The notes: a model not told the origin generated them from the sequence alone. A stretch of DNA of 64,000 nucleotides from Bacillus sp. ISL-51 (GCF_018613535.1 NZ_JAGGQB010000004.1:1-64000); one strand, 5' to 3'. Numbered from the stretch's first letter, positions 8,210 to 17,938 are shown. Translations and numbers: made by a program.

Positions 8210-8244
8210 AAAAGCCAAGGACTCAGGCTGCGTCCTTGGCTTTT
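8210..8244. terminator. Bidirectional terminator between yvdR and the MFS gene
   Basis: AAAAGCCAAGGA / TCCTTGGCTTTT is a 12-bp stem with A-run and T-run on opposite sides, so it can stop both convergent transcripts. Confidence 0.85.
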
Positions 8245-8252
8245 TCGCGTGT

Positions 8253-9470
8253 TTATTTTGTTGTAATCTGTTCGGCTTTACCCGCTCCCAAACCGAAAAT
8301 GAGAATAAGAACGGATACTGCAATCAGCATGAATAACGGCATCGTCCAGCCGTGCGTGACGTCATGCAGCAGTCCGAACACGAGTGGGCCGAACGCTGCA
8401 AGCAGATATCCGAATGATTGAGCCATTCCGGAAAGCGCGGCGGCTTCATGGACATGCTGTGTCCGCAGGCTGAAAAACATCATCGCCAAACTGAACGCGC
8501 ACCCCCCGGCTATTCCGATCATGATGACCCATAATGGAGTAAGGGCCGCACTTCCGCCGAGGACTCCGGCTATTCCGATGAGGAAACATAAAGCCGTCAG
8601 TCCGGCGAGTGCACGCTGGTTTTTCATCTTAGCCGCGATAATCGGCACAATAAAGGTAATCGGAAGAACCGAGAACTGCATTAATGACAGCATCCAGCCA
8701 GCTGTGCTTGAGCTGAGTCCTTTCTGCTGAAGAATCTCCGGAAGCCACGCAATCACTGTATAAAAAATAAGGGATTGCAGCCCCATAAACAATGTCACCT
8801 TCCAAGCTAACGGTGACCGCAAAAGGCTGTTTTTCTTCCGGCCTTCCGCACCTAACGCGCCGGCAGGTATTTCCCGGCCTCTCATTTGCGGAATCCACAT
8901 GACGAGCGCAATAAGAGAAAGAATTCCCCAGCAGCCGAGCGCGCCTTTCCAGCCAAAGCCTGCTAAAGAGGCAATCGGAACACTGATACCTGACGCAATG
9001 GCGCCGCATAGATTCATAGAAACAGAGTAAATGCCGGTCATGACGCCTAAATTCCCCGAAAATCTGTGTTTAATCAGACTCGGCAGCAGCACGTTGCATA
9101 CGGCGATCGATAATCCCAATAAAACCGTTCCGAAAAACAGAGTGCCGATCCCGGCTGATGATCGCAGAAGGATACCGGCTGTCAGTACAATTAATGAAGA
9201 CAGCAAGACAAGTTCCGTCCCAAACCGTCTGGATAATAAAGGAACAAAAGGCGACAGGCATGCAAAGGCAAGCAGCGGCACGGTCGTAATGGTTCCGGCA
9301 GCCGCATTAGACATGCCTAAGCTGTCCCGAATGGACGCAACCAGCGGTCCGACTGATGTAAGAGGCGCTCTGAGGTTCGCTCCTATAAAAATGACTCCGA
9401 TGATCAGCAATATCATTTTCTTACGTTGATTTGCTTTTATCTCTTGATGTTCGACTTGTTCAGCATTCAT
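8253..9470 (-). CDS. yycB: CynX/NimT-family MFS transporter (YycB-like)
   Basis: A 405-residue major facilitator with twelve predicted helices. The segment GANLRAPLTSVGPLVASIRDSLGMSNAAAG is the characteristic start of the CynX/NimT (cyanate / 2-nitroimidazole exporter) family, and RFGTELVLL and the central polar loop follow. It is close to B. subtilis YycB as I remember it. The upstream gene is a GntR/FCD regulator ending 1 nt before this start, and GGAGGA overlaps that gene's end, so the two are co-transcribed. E. coli nimT is likewise paired with a regulator. Substrate unknown. Confidence 0.82.
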   Translation of the reverse strand: MNAEQVEHQEIKANQRKKMILLIIGVIFIGANLRAPLTSVGPLVASIRDSLGMSNAAAGTITTVPLLAFACLSPFVPLLSRRFGTELVLLSSLIVLTAGILLRSSAGIGTLFFGTVLLGLSIAVCNVLLPSLIKHRFSGNLGVMTGIYSVSMNLCGAIASGISVPIASLAGFGWKGALGCWGILSLIALVMWIPQMRGREIPAGALGAEGRKKNSLLRSPLAWKVTLFMGLQSLIFYTVIAWLPEILQQKGLSSSTAGWMLSLMQFSVLPITFIVPIIAAKMKNQRALAGLTALCFLIGIAGVLGGSAALTPLWVIMIGIAGGCAFSLAMMFFSLRTQHVHEAAALSGMAQSFGYLLAAFGPLVFGLLHDVTHGWTMPLFMLIAVSVLILIFGLGAGKAEQITTK

Positions 9471-9471
9471 A

Positions 9472-10146
9472 TTAATCCTCCATGTGTATTGTATCTTTAA
9501 ATCCTGTGATGTATTGGTTCACGGCCTCCATGGCCTGATCCGCTTTTTGTCCGATAATCGCCGTAACGAGCTGACTGTGGACCCGGATATCAGGGGTGAT
9601 TTCCAAAAGATTATGGACCGACATATAGAGCGCCTCTGTCATATGCTCATACAGATCTGACAGCATAATGTTATGGGCCGCCTGCACGACGGCTTTATGC
9701 AGATTAATATCCGCTTCCGCGTACACTTTTCGGTCTTCGGTTTTTATCGCTGCTTCACATTCATCAAGGCATGCGGTGAGCACTTTGAGATCTTCATCAG
9801 TGCGTCTCAGGGCCGCCAATCGCGCGGCTTCCCGTTCTAACGCATATCTGACCTCTAATGTTTCCAGCAAATTTGATTTTTTAATATGACGGTAAAATGC
9901 CGCACCAAGGGCACTGGATGAACTGACATATGTACCGCTCCCCTGTTTTGTCTGAAGCAGACCGGCGTGAACGAGCGCCCGGATAGCCTCTCTCAGCGTA
10001 TTTCGGCTGACATCAAACTGCTTCATTAAATCAAGCTCTGGGGGAATACGCGTTCCGACCGGCCATTTATCCGACTGAATTAACGATTCAATTTGAGACA
10101 CGACCTGCTCTACGAGCGACAGTCTGCTTGTTTTTGATATATCCAT
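9472..10146 (-). CDS. GntR/FadR-family regulator (FCD domain), operon partner of the MFS gene
   Basis: A 224-residue protein with an N-terminal winged helix of the GntR type (PELDLMKQFDVSRNTLREAIRALVHAGLL, about 38-66; GSGTYV wing) and an all-helical FCD domain from about residue 90 (LLETLEVRYALEREAARLAA), with D and H residues that may hold a metal (NLHKAVVQAAHN). FCD regulators usually bind small organic acids. It precedes the transporter gene on the same strand with 1 nt between them and probably controls both. I cannot name an orthologue. Confidence 0.86.
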   Translation of the reverse strand: MDISKTSRLSLVEQVVSQIESLIQSDKWPVGTRIPPELDLMKQFDVSRNTLREAIRALVHAGLLQTKQGSGTYVSSSSALGAAFYRHIKKSNLLETLEVRYALEREAARLAALRRTDEDLKVLTACLDECEAAIKTEDRKVYAEADINLHKAVVQAAHNIMLSDLYEHMTEALYMSVHNLLEITPDIRVHSQLVTAIIGQKADQAMEAVNQYITGFKDTIHMED

Positions 10147-10289
10147 AAAAACACCTCTTCAATTTGTAGGATGATTCTATCATTGGGTAATATAACATAG
10201 AAAAAGAGCGGTGTAAATCGGGGAGCGGCTGATTCAGCCCGTAAAAAAAAAGAGCGAGTTTATTTGCCTCACTCTTTGACAGCTTTTCA

Positions 10290-10992
10290 TTAACGCTTTA
10301 TATTCACAGACGTCACGACAAACTTGTCATGGCTGTGGCGGGAAAAGGAATATTCGAAGGGCGTGCCGTTATCTAAGCTCTACTTCGAGGATCGGGTCAT
10401 CCGATTGGCAGCCAAGATATTGCTGATCCATCTGATCTGATTTACACGCCCTGATTTTTCTGTGAGTTCCGGCGATTTTCAGGTGGAGACCGTTCGTAAT
10501 ATGATCATAAATGGAGTGATTCAGCACTTCGTCATTAATGCCGGGGATCAGGCTTGCCGGCATGTACGTTTTTTCCAGAACGTACGGCTCACCTTCTACA
10601 ATTCTCAGCCTCACTACGTAATAAACCGGGGTTTTTTCATTAATTGCTAGATGCGCGGCAACCTCCTGTGACGGAAATTGCACTTCAAACCGGATAACCC
10701 TGCTTTTTACGTCTTTGTCTTTTAACAGATTGCTTAAGCCGAGAATTTCATTGCTGACCACGTGCACATGCTCGTCCTGCATGGCCGATTGAATGATAAA
10801 AGTGCCGTGCCCTCTTTTTCTGAAAAGCAGGCCCTCGGCCGCAAGCGTATCAAGAGCACGCTTCATCGTCATCCGGCTGCATCCGAATTCTTCTGCAAGC
10901 GTCAGTTCATCAGGGATCGGCTGATCTATGGCATATCTATTGCTTTTAATCCTCGTTCTCATTTCATTGGCGATTCTTTCGTACTTATTCAT
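10290..10992 (-). pseudogene. yydK: Frameshifted yydK (GntR/HutC-family regulator with broken UTRA domain)
   Basis: The open frame (10369-10992, 207 residues) is a HutC-type GntR regulator: winged helix (PDELTLAEEFGCSRMTMKRALDTLAAEGLL, about 24-53; GHGTFI wing) and UTRA domain, close to B. subtilis YydK. It ends abruptly after ILEVELR, whereas relatives are about 236 residues long. In another frame, 10290-10376 encodes the missing end (DNGTPFEYSFSRHSHDKFVV then TSVNIKR and stop). Compared with the expected EVEQV-Y-LDNG, roughly 11 bases appear lost at the junction. The DNA-binding half is intact, so a truncated repressor may still be made, but the last two strands of the effector domain are gone. 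The start has a normal position. Confidence 0.8.
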
Positions 10993-11180
10993 CGGTTTCC
11001 TCCGGCTGTATAATGTTGATCTCTATAGACTCCTTACGGCTATCATAAATTTTTTTCACCTCTTCATCAATGACTCTTACATCTGACTGTAATCGAATTT
11101 GAAAGGATTTCCTCCATTTTGCTATGGAATCTGTCTCACTATTATGGTAGAATTTTTTGCAGAAACAATGAATACTGAAT

Positions 11181-11247
11181 TATTGTATAACCTCAATGAT
11201 ATGGTTTGAGGGTGTCTACCAGGAACCGTAAAATCCTGATTACAAAA
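11181..11247 (+). ncRNA. Adenine riboswitch aptamer (purine class) controlling pbuE
   Basis: The conserved purine-riboswitch core is present: ATAACCTCAATGATATGG, GGGTGTCTACCAGGAACCG and the P1 closing strand. The position equivalent to residue 74 of the xpt aptamer, in CCTGATTACAA, is T, which specifies adenine; guanine riboswitches have C there. Loops L2 and L3 retain the bases for the kissing interaction. The arrangement is the known pbuE on-switch. Confidence 0.97.
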
Positions 11248-11285
11248 ATTTGTCTCGTACATTTTTTGTAATCAGGATTTTTTAT
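11231..11285 (+). terminator. Expression-platform terminator of the adenine riboswitch
   Basis: AAATCCTGATTACAAAAA pairs with TTTTTGTAATCAGGATTT and is followed by T-rich sequence. Its 5' arm includes the 3' strands of P1 and P3, so adenine binding prevents the terminator and turns the gene on. Confidence 0.95.
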
Positions 11286-11292
11286 TTTCTAA

Positions 11293-12477
<1,185 letters not shown>

Positions 12478-12485
12478 AGAAAAGA

Positions 12486-12527
12486 CCGCAAAAAAACCAA
12501 AGATAGTCCTTTGGCTCTTTTGCGGTT
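12486..12527. terminator. Bidirectional terminator between pbuE and ydhK
   Basis: ACCGCAAAA/TTTTGCGGT outer stem with a second stem CCAAAG/CTTTGG inside; A- and T-rich flanks on both sides. Confidence 0.8.
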
Positions 12528-12530
12528 TCT

Positions 12531-13097
12531 TTATTTTGCGGCTGTAAGCTCGTCTTCTGTCACCCATTTATGATTGGTTACTTTTTTCCCGCCGGTTGTC
12601 GGTGTATAGTCGACCATATAAACGGTTGTCTTTTTGGCTGAGTCAATGACGGCTTCGGCTCCCTTCATGCCTTTCATATGGGAAGCCTCCAATGCGGCTT
12701 TATCACCCGGTTTTAACGTTTTATCTCCGGCGCCCTTCAATTCCTCCTGAATGACCCACTTGTGGTTTTCAACACGTTTTCCTCCCGTTGTCGGTGTATA
12801 TGAAACGCTGTAAACAGTCGTATCATATGCTCCGGTTACGGTTCCTTGTGCATTTTTCATGCCTTTCATATGAGAAGCCAGAATCATGACATCGCTGCCT
12901 GCTTTATAAGTCGGATTTTTCGCTTCCTTTAATCCCTTTGGCACTTCGGATGTGCCTGAATGATTCATGTCTTCATGAGAATGCATATCCTTGTCTTGTC
13001 CTTTTTTGCTGCTGCCCGACGATTGGCTGTTGCACCCTCCAAGCACCAAGACGGGAATGAGCAGAAACATGCTGAATAAGAATGATTTCGCTTTCAT
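12531..13097 (-). CDS. ydhK: Lipoprotein YdhK with tandem DUF1541 repeats
   Basis: A 188-residue secreted lipoprotein. The signal peptide ends in a lipobox VLGGC (Cys about 22), followed by a Ser/Lys and His/Met-rich linker (DMHSHEDMNHSG) that could bind metal. Two copies of one module follow, each with GSDVMILASHMKGMK-type and YTPTTGGK-V-NHKWV-type blocks (about 65-125 and 126-188). Function is unknown. It is slightly shorter than B. subtilis YdhK. A sigma-B-like promoter lies upstream, so it is probably a general-stress cell-envelope protein. Confidence 0.92.
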   Translation of the reverse strand: MKAKSFLFSMFLLIPVLVLGGCNSQSSGSSKKGQDKDMHSHEDMNHSGTSEVPKGLKEAKNPTYKAGSDVMILASHMKGMKNAQGTVTGAYDTTVYSVSYTPTTGGKRVENHKWVIQEELKGAGDKTLKPGDKAALEASHMKGMKGAEAVIDSAKKTTVYMVDYTPTTGGKKVTNHKWVTEDELTAAK

Positions 13098-13130
13098 TTT
13101 TAAGAGCTCCTTTACCTATGATTTTTTACT

Positions 13131-13156
13131 TTACCCCTATGACTCTTCCCTAAAAC
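13131..13156 (-). promoter_or_regulatory. Sigma-B-type promoter of ydhK
   Basis: On the minus strand GTTTTA (13156-13151) and GGGTAA (13136-13131) are 14 bp apart, each five of six to the sigma-B consensus GTTTAA / GGGTAT, and lie about 35 bp upstream of the ydhK start. Confidence 0.6.
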
Positions 13157-13209
13157 CAAATTTTTTTATTTTTATCACCACTGAAGGCACCCCTAAAGTT
13201 TCTATACTC

Positions 13210-13234
13210 TATGGAGGTCCGCAAAACCTCCATA
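13210..13234. promoter_or_regulatory. Inverted repeat upstream of ydhK
   Basis: TATGGAGGT and ACCTCCATA are perfect 9-bp arms around CCGCAAA, about 55 bp upstream of the sigma-B-like promoter. There is no terminal U-run on either side, so an operator is more likely than a terminator. Confidence 0.35.
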
Positions 13235-13288
13235 TGACTCTTGGATTTATAAGATTGCGTCATTGAACAGGTGAATTTGTTCACAAAA

Positions 13289-13317
13289 TGTACACATTAA
13301 TGGAAATGCTGTATAAT
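13289..13317 (+). promoter_or_regulatory. Putative sigma-A promoter of the 57-residue membrane protein gene
   Basis: TATAAT (13312-13317) is perfect and TGTACA lies 17 bp upstream (four of six matches). The gene begins 30 bp downstream. Confidence 0.55.
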
Positions 13318-13347
13318 TCAATTATTAGCAAATGGGGGGATCTCATC

Positions 13348-13521
13348 ATGAAAACGAAGGTTTTTACGGTGGTATTGGGCGTTATTTTGATGGTTACAGG
13401 GATTGTATTGGCAGATATTTCTCTATATATGGAATACATAACGATGCTTGGGGCTATGATTTTCTCTACTATTTTTATGGCAAAGCCGAAAAGAAGATTT
13501 CACATTGTGAAAGGGTCCTGA
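13348..13521 (+). CDS. Small membrane protein, 57 residues
   Basis: MKTKVFTVVLGVILMVTGIV begins a protein with two likely membrane helices separated by an acidic turn (LADISLYMEYI) and ending in a basic tail (KPKRRFHIVKGS). GGGGGGA is 7 nt upstream of the ATG, a promoter with a perfect -10 precedes it and a terminator follows, so it is a self-contained unit. I do not recognise a family. It lies between ydhK and unrelated small ORFs. Confidence 0.65.
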   Translation: MKTKVFTVVLGVILMVTGIVLADISLYMEYITMLGAMIFSTIFMAKPKRRFHIVKGS

Positions 13522-13528
13522 CCTTTTA

Positions 13529-13786
13529 TTAAAAATCGCCGTCTATTGAGGACGGCGATTTTAGTTTGTATGTCATTTTGTTAAGCGGATCGCTGTTTCT
13601 TCCCTGCCGTCCTGAAACAAGATAAAATGTGCTGCGGTTAGTTCCAGTTTGTTCGTCTATTTTTATAGACAGACGGGTTTCTTTTACCGTCACAGATGCA
13701 TGTGTGTCATCTTGAAATGAGTATGTGCCGATATATTTTCTGTAAACCGCGGAAAAAATTTGTATTGGAAAGCCAAAAAAGATCAT
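13529..13786 (-). CDS. Doubtful ORF, possibly remnant of a serine-hydrolase C-terminal domain
   Basis: 85 codons. The stretch YRKYIGTYSFQDDTHASVTV followed by KETRLSIKI loosely resembles the C-terminal beta-barrel found after beta-lactamase-like serine hydrolase domains (Y-x-G-x-Y then alternating strands). There is no ribosome-binding site before the ATG, an in-frame stop lies close upstream, and the 3' end runs into the terminator of the opposing gene. It is probably a remnant or not coding. Confidence 0.2.
   Translation of the reverse strand: MIFFGFPIQIFSAVYRKYIGTYSFQDDTHASVTVKETRLSIKIDEQTGTNRSTFYLVSGRQGRNSDPLNKMTYKLKSPSSIDGDF
13533..13561 (+). terminator. Terminator of the 57-residue membrane protein gene
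   Basis: AAATCGCCGTC / GACGGCGATTT is a perfect 11-bp stem with a 7-nt loop, just after the stop codon. Confidence 0.85.
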
Positions 13787-13897
13787 ATCAGCTCAGTTTA
13801 TTTAGAAACACTTATCGTCAAGCAGGACAAAAGGCCATTCTTACCTCGCATGAAGAAATACCTATGGAGGCGTATTCGGGCGGTTTTCACACGTCAC

Positions 13898-14167
13898 TTA
13901 TTCACACAGTAACATGCAGGCTTCAAACTCAACATGCTTCTCGTTCTCCTTTGCGCCGGCCATTTCCATCGTTGAAAACATCACATAGACAACCGCCTTG
14001 TATTGATTCATCTTGGTTTGTATTTCAATGAGGAAGCGTTCCGACGAAGCGGCGCATTCCGTCACGCAGGCTTTCATTTTTTCGATAATATCTTCCGCTT
14101 GATGCCTGCAGCCGATCTCCTCTAAGCCGCTCTCAAACTGTTCTCTGTTGAGCATATTAATATTCAT
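13898..14167 (-). CDS. Small acidic protein of unknown function, 89 residues
   Basis: A soluble, largely helical protein with four cysteines (EIGCRHQ, KACVTECAA, EACMLLCE) and no membrane segment. GAGAGGGGAT lies about 6 nt upstream of the ATG, a convincing ribosome-binding site that supports real expression. No family recognised; the cysteines could bind metal or form disulfides. It is divergent from the next small membrane protein, with 124 bp between them. Confidence 0.55.
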   Translation of the reverse strand: MNINMLNREQFESGLEEIGCRHQAEDIIEKMKACVTECAASSERFLIEIQTKMNQYKAVVYVMFSTMEMAGAKENEKHVEFEACMLLCE

Positions 14168-14291
14168 TTCTTATCCCCTCTCAGGCACCGTTTATGCCAA
14201 TTGAACCAAACGAAATGATGACTTCCCTACTCTTTCAAAGACAGCTCATATATGATCTAATAACATAAAACGATATAAAGGAGGGCATCAT

Positions 14292-14567
14292 ATGTCAGCA
14301 TCCAATCAAAGAAAAAAACATCAGGCAGGAGCGATGCTTGTATTCGCCTTTGTGCTGTTTGTCCTCTTGTTTTCTGAGCAGGGTTCAAAACCGCCTGCGG
14401 AGGGAGGCCGAAAAAACTGGCATACTGTGGTTGATCAGGCATCAGTCAGTATTTACGGCCATCAATTATTTGAAAAAGAACGGCTGGAAAAAACGCACGG
14501 CAGACAGCAATCGGAGTCTATTCTGGCCCTTGTAAAGCTGGCGAATGAAGAACATAACATCCTGTGA
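14292..14567 (+). CDS. Small single-pass membrane protein, 91 residues
   Basis: A basic N-terminus (SASNQRKKHQAG) precedes one hydrophobic helix (AMLVFAFVLFVLLFS) and a hydrophilic, predicted helical tail of about 60 residues. AAGGAGGG lies 7 nt before the ATG and a strong terminator follows, so it is a complete gene. Topology is probably N-in with an extracellular tail by the positive-inside rule. No family recognised. Confidence 0.6.
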   Translation: MSASNQRKKHQAGAMLVFAFVLFVLLFSEQGSKPPAEGGRKNWHTVVDQASVSIYGHQLFEKERLEKTHGRQQSESILALVKLANEEHNIL

Positions 14568-14594
14568 ACGGGAGCTTACTGTCAGAAATCCATA

Positions 14595-14635
14595 AAAAAG
14601 CCTGTTTCCCCTTTGGTGGCGGAAACAGGCTTTTT
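14595..14635. terminator. Bidirectional terminator between the small membrane protein gene and ydhE
   Basis: AAAAAGCCTGTTTCC / GGAAACAGGCTTTTT is a perfect 15-bp stem. Confidence 0.9.
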
Positions 14636-14645
14636 CGGACGGAGA

Positions 14646-15836
14646 TTATTTGGCTTTCTTCTCAATAAACTGATCAATCCGCGCCATGACATCCTTCATA
14701 TCTAAACAATCGTCAAAGCTTTCATTGATGGCTTGAATCCCTTTTTTGTATTTCTCATTGTGCAATACTTCTTCTGCCGCTTGTTTTAACGCTTTTGCGC
14801 TTACTTCATCTTTCGGGATTGTATAGCCGGCCTCTAGCTCGGTCAGCCGGTGTGCGACCATCGGCTGGTCTTTATCGTGCGGGATCACCACTAACGGCAC
14901 ATTAAAATGAATGCCTTCATTTACACTGTTCATTCCCCCGTGAGTAATGAACACATCCGCTTGCTCTAATACCTCGAGCTGCGGGACATACGGAGCGATG
15001 ATAAAGTTCGCAGGCGCTTGTTTTATTTTGGACAGATCCGCTTTTTCTCCAGCTGCAATGACGACCTTGCCTTTAAAATCCGCAAAAGCGTCTATACACA
15101 GGCTGAAAAACTCTTCCGTATTCCCTAACACCGTCCCCATTGATATATAAATCACTTTCTCGTCTTTTAATGCTTCGATCGGGAAGTCGATGGTCCCTTT
15201 TCTCTTCGGAAAGCTGGGACCGATAAATAAATAGTCTTCGCCGAACCTCTCACTCTCAGGCTGGAAGTATCGGCTTGTATAGACGATGTTTAACTCGCCT
15301 GTATTGTTCATAAATTGAACCATATTGTCAGGCGCTGCACCGTATTTCTCTTTCATCTCCGCCAACAGCTCTTCACATTCCCGGTCCAATTTAAACGGTA
15401 CGCCGGATTCCGGGTGCAGAGGCAATATTTTCAGACGGTCTTCGCTGAATAAGAACGACGCCGATGAAGAAATTCCGGGAATTTTGAGATAATCTCTGAC
15501 CAGCTCTCCCGCACCGAATTTATCATAATACACAGCGTCGAATGGAATTTCTTTTGATAATTGCTGTACGATGTCTAAAATGTCCAGTGACGTTTTCAAA
15601 TGTATCTTTAAAAAAGAAAGAATGCCGGATGGGGTGCCCGGTTCAATATGCGCCGTTCTGAGAAGGTCACGGTGAAGATGGACGGTCGCGCCTACTCCTT
15701 CCAGTCTGCTTTTGAATTTTTCTGTGGAGATATAATGAACGTGATCACCTTGTTCAGCAAAGGCCTTTGTCATACCTAACGTAGGATTCACATGACCTTC
15801 TGCCGGAAAATTTATCATTAAAATATGCTTCGCCAT
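14646..15836 (-). CDS. ydhE: GT1-family UDP-glycosyltransferase YdhE (macrolide/flavonoid type)
   Basis: A 396-residue GT-B glycosyltransferase of the MGT (macrolide glycosyltransferase) group. The N-terminal acceptor domain begins INFPAEGHVNPTLGMTKAFA with the catalytic-type His of the EGHVNP motif. The C-terminal donor domain has VFITHGGMNSVNEG (about 290) and PHDKDQPMVAHR, where D and Q contact the sugar. It matches B. subtilis YdhE, which transfers glucose from UDP-glucose to flavonoids and other phenolics in vitro; the natural acceptor is unknown, and drug inactivation is plausible. AAAGGAG precedes the ATG. It sits alone on the minus strand downstream of ydhC, which has its own terminator. 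Confidence 0.93.
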   Translation of the reverse strand: MAKHILMINFPAEGHVNPTLGMTKAFAEQGDHVHYISTEKFKSRLEGVGATVHLHRDLLRTAHIEPGTPSGILSFLKIHLKTSLDILDIVQQLSKEIPFDAVYYDKFGAGELVRDYLKIPGISSSASFLFSEDRLKILPLHPESGVPFKLDRECEELLAEMKEKYGAAPDNMVQFMNNTGELNIVYTSRYFQPESERFGEDYLFIGPSFPKRKGTIDFPIEALKDEKVIYISMGTVLGNTEEFFSLCIDAFADFKGKVVIAAGEKADLSKIKQAPANFIIAPYVPQLEVLEQADVFITHGGMNSVNEGIHFNVPLVVIPHDKDQPMVAHRLTELEAGYTIPKDEVSAKALKQAAEEVLHNEKYKKGIQAINESFDDCLDMKDVMARIDQFIEKKAK

Positions 15837-15982
15837 TTCTCAAGCTCCTTTGCCCTTTTTACGTTGCTTCCACAGCAATCATAAAATAAGCGGAAAAGTT
15901 CATGCAAGGAACATCCTTGTCAAATGGGCCGGGACGCCTGGACTTTATGGCGATTCAGTGACACTCCGCTTTTTCACATAAC

Positions 15983-16015
15983 AAAAAGACAAGGCTGTTT
16001 TATTCCTTGTCTTTT
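15983..16015 (-). terminator. Terminator of ydhC
   Basis: AAAAAGACAAGG / CCTTGTCTTTT stem just downstream of the ydhC stop, with a U-run on the minus strand. Confidence 0.75.
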
Positions 16016-16019
16016 GTCA

Positions 16020-16697
16020 TTATGCATCTGCTTCTTTGTCTTTCAGAACACCTTTTAAATGCTCCAAATCATGCTGCAGATGGTCAGTCATATATTGCAC
16101 GGCTTTTGTTTTATTGCCTTTTTTCATTTCTTCGAAGACTTTCCGGTGCTCATTCAAAATAACGGCCGCACGGTCATCCCCTTTAAAATTAAGGACTCTG
16201 CAAAAATGAATCAGCACATTGACATGCTCAAGCAGCTTGGCCAGGTGGCTGTTATGGCTGAAATCTACAAGCAGATGATGGAACGTTTCGTTTAAGGCGA
16301 TGATCTCAGCCTCTTTTACGCCTGTATTGATTGCTTCTTCTGTGTCCTGAAGCTGTTTTTCAATCAATTGGAGTTCGCTGTCTGCCGCTTCATCGATGAC
16401 GAGTTCGACCGCCAGAGACTCAAGCGACATCCTGATTTTATAAATCTCTTCAACATCTTTAACAGATAAAGAATATATCACAAAGCCGTTTCTATCGTCT
16501 GCCGTCAGCAGGCCGTCCTTCTCAAGCAGCCGCATGGCTTCTCTGATCGGCGACCGGCTGACTCCGAAATCTTTAGCCAGCTGTGTTTCGTTCAGCCGCT
16601 CTCCCGGCTTGAATGTCCCGTCGAATATCATTTTTTTCAATTGGGAATAAAATTGCAGATAATATGGAGTTGGCTTATCTAATTTAAAATTATCCAT
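16020..16697 (-). CDS. ydhC: GntR-family regulator YdhC (FCD domain)
   Basis: A 225-residue FadR-type regulator: winged helix at about 18-70 (GERLNETQLAKDFGVSRSPIREAMRLLEKDGLL) and a helical FCD effector domain with likely metal ligands (ALNETFHHLLVDFSHNS and the later HRKVFEEM). It matches B. subtilis YdhC. It is divergent from the dehydrogenase/hydrolase operon starting at 16883, with 185 bp between, so it probably controls that operon and itself in response to an organic acid. Confidence 0.88.
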   Translation of the reverse strand: MDNFKLDKPTPYYLQFYSQLKKMIFDGTFKPGERLNETQLAKDFGVSRSPIREAMRLLEKDGLLTADDRNGFVIYSLSVKDVEEIYKIRMSLESLAVELVIDEAADSELQLIEKQLQDTEEAINTGVKEAEIIALNETFHHLLVDFSHNSHLAKLLEHVNVLIHFCRVLNFKGDDRAAVILNEHRKVFEEMKKGNKTKAVQYMTDHLQHDLEHLKGVLKDKEADA

Positions 16698-16882
16698 GTG
16701 GTTTCATACCTCTTCAACAAATTGGGCCTTTTTATTACCAAAATCATATAACAGTTTATCTATGGAAGCAACATTCCGAAGGTTGTCAACGTATCGGATG
16801 TGGAGTAAGATGAGTTGGTATCAAACGACGGTCGACGGACTACCGTAAACCGAAAACAATTGATTCCAGAGGTGAATTGATC

Positions 16883-17938
16883 ATGAAAAAATACAGCATT
16901 GCCAGCATCCCCGGAGACGGTGTCGGAAAAGAGGTTGTGCCGCAAGCGGAGCGTGTATTAAACGCCATCGCCGCAATACATGGAGGCATTGAATTCAATT
17001 TCACTTCTTTCCCTTGGAGCTGCGAGTATTATTTAGAACATGGAACAATGATGCCTGAAGATGGATTAGAAACGTTAAAACACTTTGATGCATTGTTTTT
17101 AGGAGCGGTGGGAAATCAAAAACTCGTCCCTGACCATGTTTCGCTATGGGGATTGCTCATTAAGATCCGCCGGGAATTTGAGCAGGTGATTAATGTGCGT
17201 CCGGCAAAATTGCTGCCGGGAATCACATCTCCTCTTGTGAACCCGAGGGACTTTGACCTATTAGTCGTTCGTGAAAACAGTGAAGGCGAGTACAGCTCTG
17301 TCGGCGGCAGAATGTTTCGGGGCGAAGACGAAATTGCCATTCAAAACGCGATCTTCTCACGCAAAGGAACGGAACGAGCGATGCGGTATGCATTTGATTT
17401 GGCATCAAATCGAAGGAAACATGTCACGAGCGCGACCAAATCGAACGGGATTTTTCACTCCATGCCTTTTTGGGATGACATTTTTAAAGAAGTCAGCCGG
17501 GATTATTCCGATATTCAGACCGATTCACAGCATATTGATGCGTTAGCCGCCTTTTTTGTCACTCACCCGGAACGCTTTGATGTCATAGTGGCATCGAATT
17601 TATTCGGAGATGTGTTAACTGATATCGGGGCAGCGATTATGGGAAGTGTCGGGATCGCTCCGGCAGCGAATATAAATGTGAACGGTAAATACCCGTCAAT
17701 GTTTGAGCCTGTTCACGGGTCGGCGCCGGATATTGTCGGTAAAGGCATCGCTAACCCAATAGGCCAAATATGGACTGCGAAATTGATGCTCGACTCTTTC
17801 GGGGAAGAAGAACTGGGCAGCCGCCTTTTACAATCGATCGAAACAGTCACAAGCAATGGTTTCTTAACCCCTGATGTCGGAGGACATCATTCAACAGAGG
17901 ACGTCACTTCCGCTATTATTTCTCAAATAAAAAAATAA
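16883..17938 (+). CDS. Tartrate/D-malate/isopropylmalate-type dehydrogenase, YcsA-like
   Basis: A 351-residue beta-decarboxylating dehydrogenase: IPGDGVGKEVV at the N-terminus, RPAKLLPGITSPL with the substrate-binding arginines, VVRENSEGEYSSVGG, and NLFGDVLTDIGAAIMGSVGIAP with the metal-binding aspartates, then PVHGSAPDIVGKGIANP. The lack of leucine-biosynthesis context, and similarity to B. subtilis YcsA and tartrate dehydrogenases, point to a 2-hydroxy-diacid substrate with NAD and Mg/Mn. AGAGGTGA is 8 nt before ATG 16883, preferred to the TTG at 16877. It is the first gene of a two-gene operon divergent from ydhC. Confidence 0.88.
   Translation: MKKYSIASIPGDGVGKEVVPQAERVLNAIAAIHGGIEFNFTSFPWSCEYYLEHGTMMPEDGLETLKHFDALFLGAVGNQKLVPDHVSLWGLLIKIRREFEQVINVRPAKLLPGITSPLVNPRDFDLLVVRENSEGEYSSVGGRMFRGEDEIAIQNAIFSRKGTERAMRYAFDLASNRRKHVTSATKSNGIFHSMPFWDDIFKEVSRDYSDIQTDSQHIDALAAFFVTHPERFDVIVASNLFGDVLTDIGAAIMGSVGIAPAANINVNGKYPSMFEPVHGSAPDIVGKGIANPIGQIWTAKLMLDSFGEEELGSRLLQSIETVTSNGFLTPDVGGHHSTEDVTSAIISQIKK

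Noticed and set aside
13210-13234. Inverted repeat upstream of ydhK as a terminator.
   Set aside because: No U-run follows on either strand; retained only as a possible operator.
16824-16836. AACGACGGTCGAC occurs upstream of the YcsA-like operon and again at 23935-23947 upstream of the permease gene; possible shared operator.
   Set aside because: Shared 13-mers are expected by chance among pairs of positions in 64 kb, the flanks differ, and no common regulator is evident.
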